Of a DNA stretch of 7,616 nucleotides, positions 1-7,138 are shown one piece after another. The notes below the pieces were generated by a model. The model did no database searches. It was not told the DNA's origin and saw only the letters and a list, made by a program, of their open reading frames with translations. Each line of letters opens with the position of its first letter. The stretch's first letter is position 1. The DNA comes from Flammeovirgaceae bacterium (GTDB taxonomy: Bacteria; Bacteroidota; Bacteroidia; Cytophagales; Cyclobacteriaceae): positions 1 to 7,616 of the forward strand of contig JAKEEN010000025.1 of assembly GCA_022616575.1 (NCBI GenBank), written 5' to 3'. The translations under genes were made by a program, and so were the position numbers.

Positions 1-9
1 AGGCCAATC

Positions 10-17
10 TATTTTTG
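10..17 (+). promoter_or_regulatory. Possible -7 box of a Bacteroidota promoter
   Basis: The bases TATTTTTG fit the TAnnTTTG -7 consensus known for the primary sigma factor of Bacteroidota. They lie about 28 bp before the ATG at 45, which would give a short leader of roughly 20 nt. The matching -33 element would fall outside the window, so only half of the promoter can be inspected. In AT-rich DNA such a match can arise by chance, so this is a tentative promoter for the yfiR-like/receptor pair. Confidence 0.3.
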
Positions 18-44
18 TATGTTGGACGACATAATTGATAGTTT

Positions 45-542
45 ATGAGGAAGCTTTTGTGCCTGGCGTCTTTACTTATCCCCCTGGTTTCATCCGGGCA
101 AAGTTATAAAGGGCACACGTTATATATCTTCAGCTTTACGAAATACATACAATGGCCGGAGAGTAACAACCAGGGCGATTTTGAAATTGCTGTTTTGGGT
201 GATTCCCCCATACTAGATGAACTAAAAATTATGGCTGCCGCTAAGAAAGCGGGCAACCGGGTCATTAAAGTCAATAAAATAAACTCCCTTTCTGAGCTTA
301 AGAAATGCAATATTCTCTTTATACCTGCTGGTAATTCTGCCCAACTATCGGATGCTATGATTAAAGGCCAGGCATTATCGGTATTGGTAGTGACAGAATC
401 AGAAGGTTTAGGGGCAAAGGGAAGTTGTATAAATTTTATCATGAAAGATGGTAAATTGAGCTTTGAGCTCAACCAGGCTGCCATGGCTAAGCAAAACTTA
501 AAAGCTTCGAATGAACTAACGCGTTATGCTATTTTGATCTAA
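45..542 (+). CDS. Secreted YfiR-like (DUF4154) protein
   Basis: This 165-residue protein has an N-terminal signal peptide (MRKLL then a hydrophobic stretch to about residue 18, ending VSSGQS), so it should act in the periplasm. The mature part follows the DUF4154/YfiR pattern: an early FTKYIQWP motif (31-38), a FEIAVLGDSP strand-turn (46-55), a CNILFIP strand (88-94), a VLVVTES strand (113-119), and a C-terminal segment with INFIMKDGKLSFELN (129-143) and a final NLKASNELTRYAI helix. Length fits the family. In Pseudomonas, YfiR is a periplasmic repressor of the membrane diguanylate cyclase YfiN, and its disulfides affect function. Here the mature protein has only two cysteines, C88 and C128, which could form one disulfide (inference). 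The receptor gene starts 9 bp downstream, which makes co-transcription and functional partnership likely. I cannot tell whether it binds that receptor directly. Confidence 0.9.
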   Translation: MRKLLCLASLLIPLVSSGQSYKGHTLYIFSFTKYIQWPESNNQGDFEIAVLGDSPILDELKIMAAAKKAGNRVIKVNKINSLSELKKCNILFIPAGNSAQLSDAMIKGQALSVLVVTESEGLGAKGSCINFIMKDGKLSFELNQAAMAKQNLKASNELTRYAILI

Positions 543-551
543 CCATCACTT

Positions 552-2195
552 ATGGAAAAACAAAAGAAGAAATTTCAATTTCGTCTCACTATTGGCAACA
601 AGATTCTTGCAGGATTTTTAGCCCTTATCATATTATTTGTCATCAATGCTGCCATCATTTTCTTAACAGGAAATTCAATTAAGCAGGTAGTGAGTAATTC
701 ATCCAATATTATCAACCCCTCTAAAGATGCGATCAATGAATTTATCCTGATCGTGACACGGGGGAAAATGCTCATTACAAACTGGGTATACCTGCAAACC
801 AATCAGGACGATAAGCAGGCATTGCGTGACCTGCAAAATTTTGAATACCCAGCATTAAAAGAAAAGTTAACAAAGCTGATGCCATCGTGGCAAAGCGATA
901 GCCAACGGGTATTGATGGACACAGCCTTTGCTAAATTTGATGCCCTTTTGGAAACACAGAAGACCATTATGGGCCAGTTGGTAACCTTCGAGAACTATGA
1001 AGATGCCCTTACCAAACTACTGGCTGAAGATGCAATCGAAAACCAGGTTATCCCAATGTCGGCTGCGTTAATTGCGGATCTTAACAAAATTGCAGCCATT
1101 CAGGCGAAGGTGAATGCAGAGTCAGAAGCTGCCCTTTCAACGTCAGCGGTAAACCTGAGAAACATCACCCTCATACTTGCCACCATCACCATTGTTATTG
1201 GTTTGGTGAGCGCCTTCTTTATAATCCGCACTATTACAGTACCTGTTAATTTCTTAAAGAACGTGGTAATCAAACTTGGCCGGGGTGAACTGGTGGAAGA
1301 AAAGCAATCGAAATTTACGAGTGATGAAATAGGAGAGATGGCTTTAGCAATGGATAATCTCGTTAATGGCCTGAAGAGCACAACCATCTTTGCGGAAAAT
1401 ATTGGAAAGGGAAATTATAACACTAATTACAAACCTTTAAGCGACCAGGATGTATTGGGCAATGCGCTGATCAATATGCGCAATAACCTTTCCCAGGTTG
1501 CGGAAGAAGATAAGAAGCGTAACTGGGCTACTGAAGGCCTGGCACGATTTGGTGAAATTCTTCGCACTAACAATAACGATATTCAGAAACTATCCGATGA
1601 GATTATTGCCAACCTTGTCAAGTATATGAAGGCCAATCAGGGGGCATTGTATATCATCGAAGATTCAATTGATGAACATGAGGAGTCCGTGATGTCGATG
1701 GTAGCTTGTTATGCATGGGATAAGAAGAAATACCTCAACCATAAAATTCATAAGGGTGAAGGACTTGCCGGCCAGGTATGGCAGGAGGGGGAAAGTATCT
1801 ATTTAACAGAGGTACCCGGAAATTACATTAAAATCACTTCAGGACTTGGCGATGCGAATCCAACCAGTGTTATGATTGTTCCCCTCAAGGTAAACGATCA
1901 GATATTTGGAGTTGTCGAAATAGCCTCGTTTACGTTATTCCAGAAATTTGAAGTTGAATTTGTGGAGAAGATTGCTGAGAGTATAGCCTCAACAGTTTCA
2001 TCTGTGAAGATCAATGCCCGTACGCAACGCCTGTTGGCAGAGTCCCAGGAAATGACCGAGGAAATGAGAGCGCAGGAAGAAGAAATGAGACAGAATATGG
2101 AAGAACTACAGGCAACCCAGGAAGAAATGCAGCGCAAAGAGCGCGAGCTGATGAGGCAGATTGATGACCTCAAAGGCCAGCATGCCAAGCATTAG
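552..2195 (+). CDS. Two-TM HAMP-GAF receptor with coiled-coil tail and no output domain
   Basis: This 547-residue inner-membrane protein has a basic N-terminus, TM1 at about 17-39, a mostly helical periplasmic region of about 160 residues (40-203, resembling a four-helix-bundle sensor), and TM2 at about 204-225. A HAMP domain follows at about 226-278, with the conserved proline at 231 and DEIGEMALAMDNL at 258-270. A second HAMP-like segment covers about 278-330 (IGKGNY, then DVLGNALINMRNNL). A GAF domain spans about 343-485 (GEGLAGQVW at 402-410, ITSGLGDANP at 428-437, IVPLKVNDQIFGVVEIASF at 442-460). The tail (490-547) is a Glu/Met/Gln-rich coiled coil with EEM repeats. No histidine kinase, GGDEF, EAL, cyclase or chemotaxis signalling domain is present, and a stop followed by a strong terminator ends the gene, so it is not cut by the window. 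Similar tails in Bacteroidota sensor proteins usually link to another domain. It probably receives input from the adjacent YfiR-like protein and signals through a separate partner (inference). Confidence 0.88.
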   Translation: MEKQKKKFQFRLTIGNKILAGFLALIILFVINAAIIFLTGNSIKQVVSNSSNIINPSKDAINEFILIVTRGKMLITNWVYLQTNQDDKQALRDLQNFEYPALKEKLTKLMPSWQSDSQRVLMDTAFAKFDALLETQKTIMGQLVTFENYEDALTKLLAEDAIENQVIPMSAALIADLNKIAAIQAKVNAESEAALSTSAVNLRNITLILATITIVIGLVSAFFIIRTITVPVNFLKNVVIKLGRGELVEEKQSKFTSDEIGEMALAMDNLVNGLKSTTIFAENIGKGNYNTNYKPLSDQDVLGNALINMRNNLSQVAEEDKKRNWATEGLARFGEILRTNNNDIQKLSDEIIANLVKYMKANQGALYIIEDSIDEHEESVMSMVACYAWDKKKYLNHKIHKGEGLAGQVWQEGESIYLTEVPGNYIKITSGLGDANPTSVMIVPLKVNDQIFGVVEIASFTLFQKFEVEFVEKIAESIASTVSSVKINARTQRLLAESQEMTEEMRAQEEEMRQNMEELQATQEEMQRKERELMRQIDDLKGQHAKH

Positions 2196-2217
2196 AAACG
2201 GTTTGTAAATCAATACA

Positions 2218-2256
2218 ATAAAAAAACCTCTGCCCGACTGGCGGAGGTTTTTTTAT
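2218..2256. terminator. Bidirectional intrinsic terminator between convergent genes
   Basis: A near-perfect hairpin has arms 2218-2234 and 2240-2256 and the 5-nt loop CGACT. The core AAAAAACCTCTGCC pairs with GGCGGAGGTTTTTT, with one G-T wobble. A run of seven A's (2220-2226) on the left and seven T's (2248-2254) on the right gives a U-tract on either transcript. It sits 22 bp after the receptor stop codon and about 140 bp beyond the msrA stop on the opposite strand, so it can end both converging transcripts. Confidence 0.88.
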
Positions 2257-2257
2257 A

Positions 2258-2272
2258 CCTAAACCTAAACCT
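2258..2272. repeat. Short CCTAAA tandem repeat
   Basis: Two and a half copies of the hexamer CCTAAA (CCTAAACCTAAACCT) directly follow the terminator hairpin. It is too short to be a functional repeat on its own and I assign it no role. The rest of the 200-bp intergenic stretch 2196-2395 holds the terminator, a 25-codon chance ORF at 2273-2350, and an 8-bp inverted repeat (AAGGTTAC at 2321-2328, GTAACCTT at 2370-2377) with a 41-nt loop. Confidence 0.5.
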
Positions 2273-2395
2273 ATGAGAAGAATTACTCTACTCTGTGTGT
2301 ATTTACGGCATCCCCTTTCGAAGGTTACACAGGCTTTGATAATTGGTTGAAATTTTATGTAAAATAAACGTAACCTTATTTCGTTAGGGCCAACT

Positions 2396-3064
2396 TCATT
2401 TTTGGGCCATATCTGTTTTTAATTTGGCCTTGAATACCTTTTTGAACTTCTCCAGCTTAGGTTGAATGACAAATGAGCAATAGGGGGCATCTGAATTCTC
2501 GTTGAAATAATTCTGGTGATAATTTTCGGCCGGGTAAAAGGTGGTAGCGGCTGTTATTTCTGTAACTATAGGTCTGTCAAAGGCGCCCGAAGTATCTAGC
2601 TCCTTCTTGTACTTTTCAGCAAGCGATTTTTGATTTTCGTTATGAAAGAAAATGGCCGATCGGTACTGTGTGCCAACATCAGCGCCTTGCCGGTTTAGCG
2701 TGGTGGGGTCATGGGTCTTCCAGAAGATTTCCAGTAATTCATCAAAGGTAACTTTAGCAGGATTGTAGGAGAGTTGAATCACTTCTGCATGTCCGGTAAG
2801 GCCGCTGCAAACTTCCTTGTACGTGGGATTTTTGACCTTGCCACCGGTATATCCAGACACTACTTTTTCGACACCGTCTACATTTTGAAAGATGGCCTCG
2901 GTACACCAAAAACACCCTGATCCAAAAGTGGCCAGTTCAAGATTGCCAGATCCTTGTTCGTTCATATTATTTGATTTTTCGCTTTTTAACTTTTCGGATT
3001 GGCCACATGCATGAAAAGCTAATGCGGTAAGGGCTATAAATCCGATGGTGCTGTTTAACTTCAT
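2396..3064 (-). CDS. msrA: Peptide-methionine (S)-S-oxide reductase MsrA, lipoprotein form
   Basis: MsrA reduces the S epimer of methionine sulfoxide, free or in proteins. The catalytic motif GCFWC is followed by TEAIF (residues 50-59 from the chosen start), with catalytic Cys51 and a second Cys at 54. Other family signatures are GYTGG, the GHAEV segment, DPTTLNRQGADVGTQYRS, YHQNYF and a C-terminal PYC. I chose the ATG at 3064, giving 222 residues; an upstream in-frame ATG at 3079 would put five extra residues (MVNLS) before the Lys and hydrophobic stretch. From 3064 the protein begins MKLNSTIGFIALTALAFHAC, a signal peptide with a weak lipobox (FHAC, Cys20), followed by a polar Ser/Lys/Asn linker. 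It should therefore be a membrane-anchored enzyme facing the periplasm, repairing oxidised envelope proteins (inference). The lipoprotein gene upstream ends 145 bp before this start, so independent transcription is possible. Confidence 0.93.
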   Translation of the reverse strand: MKLNSTIGFIALTALAFHACGQSEKLKSEKSNNMNEQGSGNLELATFGSGCFWCTEAIFQNVDGVEKVVSGYTGGKVKNPTYKEVCSGLTGHAEVIQLSYNPAKVTFDELLEIFWKTHDPTTLNRQGADVGTQYRSAIFFHNENQKSLAEKYKKELDTSGAFDRPIVTEITAATTFYPAENYHQNYFNENSDAPYCSFVIQPKLEKFKKVFKAKLKTDMAQK

Positions 3065-3209
3065 AGAAAGGTTAACCATATACGCAAAGATTTGGTTTTC
3101 CAGATTTATGAATTGTCGCCAATCTGATAGAATGCCATTATAAAAAAGGAAAATCCGCGCGACTGCCTGCCGGTAGACTCACTGTAACGGATATATTTTC
3201 AAACCCTTG

Positions 3210-4349
3210 CTATTGATACGCCTGGTAAAATCCCCTAATGCCAGGCACGAGTTGATTATAAATAGGTCGGGTAAACTCCAGGAACAAATCCTGATTGGCT
3301 GGAGGTGATGTCTCCTTTGAATTACAGAGTTTAAGTTGCTGATCAGTCAATGCCCGCTCATCACCATTATAGCGGGCCCAACTACTGAACCAAACATACT
3401 CGCCATTGAATTTTTTATGTGAAAGAACGCCTCCTGTTTTTGCATCAACCACAATCATACTTAAAAGGCCATTGGAACTTACCTCTTTGCGATAGGTGGT
3501 TAATTTAGCTTTCACTGTATTGTAAACAGGGTATTTCTTTCCGTTCACTGTTGTTTCACCCACTTTTACACTGTCTTTGGTTACGGTTTCTTCTTTTTCA
3601 GAAAGCTTGATGTTGCCAACGGAAAAATCATCAAAGGCTATTTTCAAGATTTGATCGGCCTTTGCCAAACTGATGGAGTTGGCTTCCTGCGGTGTATAAA
3701 ATTTGATAAACCCTTTGTCAGGATAATTGGTGTGTACAAATTCTTCAACTTTATCCTGAAAAAATCCACCACTTAAATTATATCGGGCGGGGACAGGAAT
3801 TTGTTCCAATATTACTTTAAGGGTTGCTTCATCTTTTGCTTTGGTAGTGTATTCCAATACATCTTTATAACCGGGAACATACGAGTTTACATCGGTAAAA
3901 AAGAAGTATGCCGTGCGTGCATCATTGCGGGTACCTTTCATAAGAGCTGCAATCCCTGCGTTGTAGCTTTCTTCAGCGGCTTTCTCTTTAATCGGGCCAA
4001 GCTCATTGTAATAATTTTTCGGATTGGTGATTACAGACAATGCGCCTGGAGCCTGACGGATGGATTCATACATGGAATTTATCTGTCCATAGTAATTCAG
4101 TACATTCTTCCATTTCAAATTTGAGTTCGAGGCCAGTTCATTGTTGGCTTGTTGCTCTAAATAAGAAACCGCCAGGGGATAAGCTTCTCGTAGAGTTTCT
4201 TTTGATTTGGAGTGATCTGGATTCTGGCGGAGCCGGCCAATGGATTTCATCACGGATTCATAATAGTCGCCTCGTTCAAATGCTTTTTTGCCGGAGCTGC
4301 AGGCTGCCAAAATACCAATCAGTAGAATAGCGGGTAGTTGTATTCTCAT
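3210..4349 (-). CDS. Lipoprotein of unknown function, helical repeat plus beta-rich C-terminus
   Basis: This 379-residue protein begins with a clear lipoprotein signal (MRIQLPAILLIGILAAC, lipobox LAAC, lipidated Cys17). Residues about 20-70 (KKAFERGDYYESV and onward) and 118-175 (EESYNAGIAALMKGT and onward) look like TPR-type helical pairs. From about 230 to the end the protein appears beta-rich, with KIAFDDFSVGNIKLS and a conserved-looking stretch YVWFSSWARYNGDERALT at 318-335. It ends with LFLEFTRPIYNQLVPGIRGFYQAYQ, read as two adjoining segments (355-364 and 365-379). I recognise the overall type as a conserved uncharacterised Bacteroidota lipoprotein but know no function for it. It starts 26 bp after the esterase stop codon on the same strand, so it may be co-transcribed with the sugar genes. 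It could equally be a general envelope protein that merely follows them. Confidence 0.85.
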   Translation of the reverse strand: MRIQLPAILLIGILAACSSGKKAFERGDYYESVMKSIGRLRQNPDHSKSKETLREAYPLAVSYLEQQANNELASNSNLKWKNVLNYYGQINSMYESIRQAPGALSVITNPKNYYNELGPIKEKAAEESYNAGIAALMKGTRNDARTAYFFFTDVNSYVPGYKDVLEYTTKAKDEATLKVILEQIPVPARYNLSGGFFQDKVEEFVHTNYPDKGFIKFYTPQEANSISLAKADQILKIAFDDFSVGNIKLSEKEETVTKDSVKVGETTVNGKKYPVYNTVKAKLTTYRKEVSSNGLLSMIVVDAKTGGVLSHKKFNGEYVWFSSWARYNGDERALTDQQLKLCNSKETSPPANQDLFLEFTRPIYNQLVPGIRGFYQAYQ

Positions 4350-4375
4350 AGAATTTATTAAAGTGCTAAAGATAA

Positions 4376-5596
4376 TTATTGTGCCGGAAAGAAGTAAATA
4401 AGAATATCGTCTATAAAATCGCGGAAGTTGCCCCAGGAGTGGCTCTGATTTACCTCTTTATATTGATAGGTGCAGGTGTTTTTTGCCAGGATGAATTCCA
4501 TTTTTCTGGCGCCCTCTTCCTTATCGAAAAACTTGCCGGTTGTCATAAAAATTTTGACTGGAGGTTTTTCAGCATTGTCACAAAATGTATAAATGTCGGG
4601 TTTAAACCAGAAGGCGGGGGACTGGATCCCGGCTTTGCCGAAAAGTTCAGGTTTGGCAAATGAAAAATAAGCGGCCGTAAGGCCACCCAAAGAATTACCC
4701 AGGATGGCGCGGTCTTCCTTTGACTTAGAAACAGGATATTTCGATTCGATTTCGAAAATCAATTCGTTGGTAAAAAAGTTCAGGTACTTTTCATTCATGG
4801 CAAGCTCGGTCATTCTTCTGTTATTGGAGCGATTGATAGGATCGCGTTGGTCTACAAACACAGCCATAACCGGAACAATTTTCTTTGTAGCAATTAAGTT
4901 ATCGAGTATAGTGATCATATTGCCTAAACGCTCATGGGTATACTCATAACCATCAGTTACATAAACAACGGGAATGTTTTTCAGATTCGGGTACCCGAAA
5001 GGCAAGTACACACTATAGGAAACCTGGTAATTTAATGCTTTGCTGTTGTAGAGAATGTCGCGAACCATAGTGCCATGCTCAATGTTGGGCAAAGGCATTA
5101 CGATCGGATCTTCTTTCCACAACGGCATTCTCAATTCTGAGTTTGGACTTCCACCGCCCACGCCCGACCATTGTTGAAATGGATTGGCCAGGTCAATTAC
5201 CCATTCGGAGTCATTGACTAGGATTTTATAATCAAGTCTGGCATCCTTAGGGAAAGATGCTTTAAGCATCCAGATATCTGTATTGGCAACTTTCTTTCCC
5301 TCGTTTACAAAATATTTATCGTAACCCCAACCGTTGAAATCTCCCATCCATTTTACTGACTTAGCCTGACCACGGTACAAGAATACAACCGAGTCTTCAA
5401 CAATCAGCGGAATGGAATTTGTCGAAGCCAATTTGTCCCACCAATAATTGACCATTTGATTTCGAGAGGCTTCTTCTGCAATGGAGGATGCCTTATAAAG
5501 TTCGTCTAAGGTTCTGCTCAATCGGGTATAGTTTTGAGCTCTTGCATTAAGGAGCAGGCTTAAGAAGATCAATAGCAAATTATAACGTCTCATCAT
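4376..5596 (-). CDS. Secreted alpha/beta-hydrolase esterase with CBM48-like N-terminal domain
   Basis: This 406-residue protein has a signal peptide (MMRRYNLLLIFLSLLLNARA, probable cleavage before Gln21). After a helical region it has an early-set/CBM48-like beta-sandwich at about 64-160, with VVFLYRGQAKSVKWMGDFNGW marked by the DFNGW signature at 86-90. The C-terminal half (about 185-406) is a putative-esterase fold (Fes/esterase D type). It contains YSVYLPFGY, VVYVTDGYEY, the nucleophile elbow GNSLG with Ser302, a TGKFFD segment with Asp358 as possible acid, and SHSWGNF with His386 as the likely catalytic His. Enzymes of this architecture cleave esters such as acyl groups on sugars or siderophores; the exact substrate cannot be read here. 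Its ATG overlaps the transporter stop as ATGA, which indicates translational coupling and supports a role in the same carbohydrate pathway. A second ATG immediately follows, but the first one makes the overlap. Confidence 0.9.
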   Translation of the reverse strand: MMRRYNLLLIFLSLLLNARAQNYTRLSRTLDELYKASSIAEEASRNQMVNYWWDKLASTNSIPLIVEDSVVFLYRGQAKSVKWMGDFNGWGYDKYFVNEGKKVANTDIWMLKASFPKDARLDYKILVNDSEWVIDLANPFQQWSGVGGGSPNSELRMPLWKEDPIVMPLPNIEHGTMVRDILYNSKALNYQVSYSVYLPFGYPNLKNIPVVYVTDGYEYTHERLGNMITILDNLIATKKIVPVMAVFVDQRDPINRSNNRRMTELAMNEKYLNFFTNELIFEIESKYPVSKSKEDRAILGNSLGGLTAAYFSFAKPELFGKAGIQSPAFWFKPDIYTFCDNAEKPPVKIFMTTGKFFDKEEGARKMEFILAKNTCTYQYKEVNQSHSWGNFRDFIDDILIYFFPAQ

Positions 5597-7119
5597 TTTT
5601 GAGGTATTATTACTTCTTCTGTGTCTTCTACACGCAAGCTAAGCAATCCTGAGATAATCATGGAAATTCCTCCGGTTACCAAAATGTAGATTGATTCCCC
5701 CTGGAAAACCTGCCGTAGCAGAAACCCAAGAACTGTGCCAGCAATGATTTGAGGAATTACAATAAAGAAATTAAAAACACCCATATAATATCCCATCTTT
5801 TCTGAGGGCAGTGAACCTGAAAGCATGGCATAGGGAACTGACAAGATACTTGCCCAGGCAATTCCCACACCTGTCATGGAGAGGATTAAAAACATGGGGT
5901 CTTTAATAAAATAAAACGAGATCAACCCGGCACCTCCACAGCACAATGAAATTAAATGGGTAACTCTCCGGCTTGTATATTTAGCTAATACCGGGAGGAA
6001 GAGTGCAAAGACAGCGGCTACACCATTGTAGACAGAAAATAGAATGGTTACCCAATCGGCCCCGTCATTATACGCCTTGCTTGTGGTGTTTGTAGTTCCG
6101 TAGATATAGGTAGTAACTACTGTAGTAGTGTAAATCCACATGGCAAAGAGAGCAAACCACGAAAAGAATTGTACATAGGCCAGTTGAATCATTGTTCGAG
6201 GCATTGTATTAAAATCCTTCACCATATTCACAATGCCGAGGTAAGAACGGCCCTGACTGATGTAGATAGCCGATAAAATATGGACGAATCCAAAAAGTCC
6301 AAACCCAAAACCAAGCACATAGAGTTCTTTTTCAAGGTTGGTAAAATACACGATGATCGAAATGGCAACTCCAATTCCCAGCAACAGTAATCCCACATCA
6401 AAAAATTTCTTTCGGTAATGCTGTTCGTTTTCAATTTTCCTTTTCTCACGACTTAAACTTTTCTCAGTTTCCGCATCGGGTGGATATTCTTTCGTACTGA
6501 ATACAGTCCACATTACCGTTATGAGAAGCATGGCTCCACCAATGTAGAATGAGAACTTTACTGAATCAGGAATCACTTCGCCCGGTTGTGGAACATTTGA
6601 AATCCCAAACCAATTGCTGAACATCCACGGAAGTGCCGAGGCCACTACGGCACCCGTGCCAATAAAAAAACTCTGCATGGCAAAGCCGGTTGTGCGTTGT
6701 TCGGGTGGAAGTTTATCGCCTACAAATGCACGAAAAGGCTCCATACTGATGTTGATGGAAGCATCCATAATCCAGAGTACACTTACCGCCATCCATAACA
6801 TTCCTGAATTAGGCATCAGTATTAAGGCGGTGGATGCGAGTATGGCACCAATGGCAAAGTAGGGCCTTCTTCGTCCCCATGTGGGGTGCCATGTGCGATC
6901 ACTGTAAAATCCGATGATAGGTTGTACGATCAGTCCCGTAATCGGTGCTGCCAGCCAATACAGTGCAAGGTTGGCCGTGTCAGCTCCGAGTGTTTCAAAG
7001 ATGCGGCTGGTATTAGCATTTTGAAGAGCAAATCCAAACTGAATTCCTAAAAATCCGAAACTCATATTCCAGATTTGCCAAAAACTAAGCCGTGGTTTAT
7101 GTATGCCTGAAGCTGACAT
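5593..7119 (-). CDS. MFS sugar transporter, SLC45/GPH-like
   Basis: This is a 508-residue inner-membrane carrier. The loop motif DRTWHPTWGRRRPYF (74-88) matches the GRRRPY signature of the SLC45/sucrose-transporter and GPH branch of the major facilitator superfamily. The LPPEQR loop (137-142), the QFFSWFALFAMWIYTTT helix (317-333) and GIAWASILSVPYAMLSG (419-435) followed by VFNFFIVIPQIIAG (448-461) agree. By eye there are six helices to residue 207, a charged cytoplasmic loop (about 209-238), an additional hydrophobic pair (about 240-260 and 265-286), then six more helices, so about 14 in total. Relatives import maltose, sucrose or similar disaccharides with protons or cations. With an amylase next to it, maltose or malto-oligosaccharide uptake is the best guess (inference). 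It begins 19 bp after the amylase stop and overlaps the esterase start by 4 bp. Confidence 0.92.
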   Translation of the reverse strand: MSASGIHKPRLSFWQIWNMSFGFLGIQFGFALQNANTSRIFETLGADTANLALYWLAAPITGLIVQPIIGFYSDRTWHPTWGRRRPYFAIGAILASTALILMPNSGMLWMAVSVLWIMDASINISMEPFRAFVGDKLPPEQRTTGFAMQSFFIGTGAVVASALPWMFSNWFGISNVPQPGEVIPDSVKFSFYIGGAMLLITVMWTVFSTKEYPPDAETEKSLSREKRKIENEQHYRKKFFDVGLLLLGIGVAISIIVYFTNLEKELYVLGFGFGLFGFVHILSAIYISQGRSYLGIVNMVKDFNTMPRTMIQLAYVQFFSWFALFAMWIYTTTVVTTYIYGTTNTTSKAYNDGADWVTILFSVYNGVAAVFALFLPVLAKYTSRRVTHLISLCCGGAGLISFYFIKDPMFLILSMTGVGIAWASILSVPYAMLSGSLPSEKMGYYMGVFNFFIVIPQIIAGTVLGFLLRQVFQGESIYILVTGGISMIISGLLSLRVEDTEEVIIPQK

Positions 7120-7138
7120 GTATAGTTGCTGTTAAATA

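Noticed and set aside
104..484. Long ORFs opposite the yfiR-like gene and other antisense or out-of-frame ORFs (575-802, 1100-1387, 1898-2188, 3801-4330, 4379-4949, 6228-6449, 6614-6862)
   Set aside because: They lie inside clearly recognisable genes on the other strand or frame and their translations show no protein-family features.
2273..2350. 25-codon ORF starting MRRITLLC just after the terminator
   Set aside because: Very short, follows a terminator directly, shows no family resemblance and has no clear promoter; most likely chance.
2321..2377. Inverted repeat AAGGTTAC / GTAACCTT
   Set aside because: Only 8 bp with a 41-nt loop; expected by chance and not a convincing hairpin or operator.
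3085..3092. AATCTTTG on the minus strand as a -7 box for msrA
   Set aside because: One mismatch to TAnnTTTG and no TTTG-type -33 element at the right spacing; not listed as a promoter.
3130..3182. GC-rich patch with CTGCCTGCCGGTAG next to an A-rich run, as a possible terminator or repeat element for the lipoprotein gene
   Set aside because: No stem of more than a few pairs could be formed by eye; the T-rich tail on the minus strand alone is not enough.
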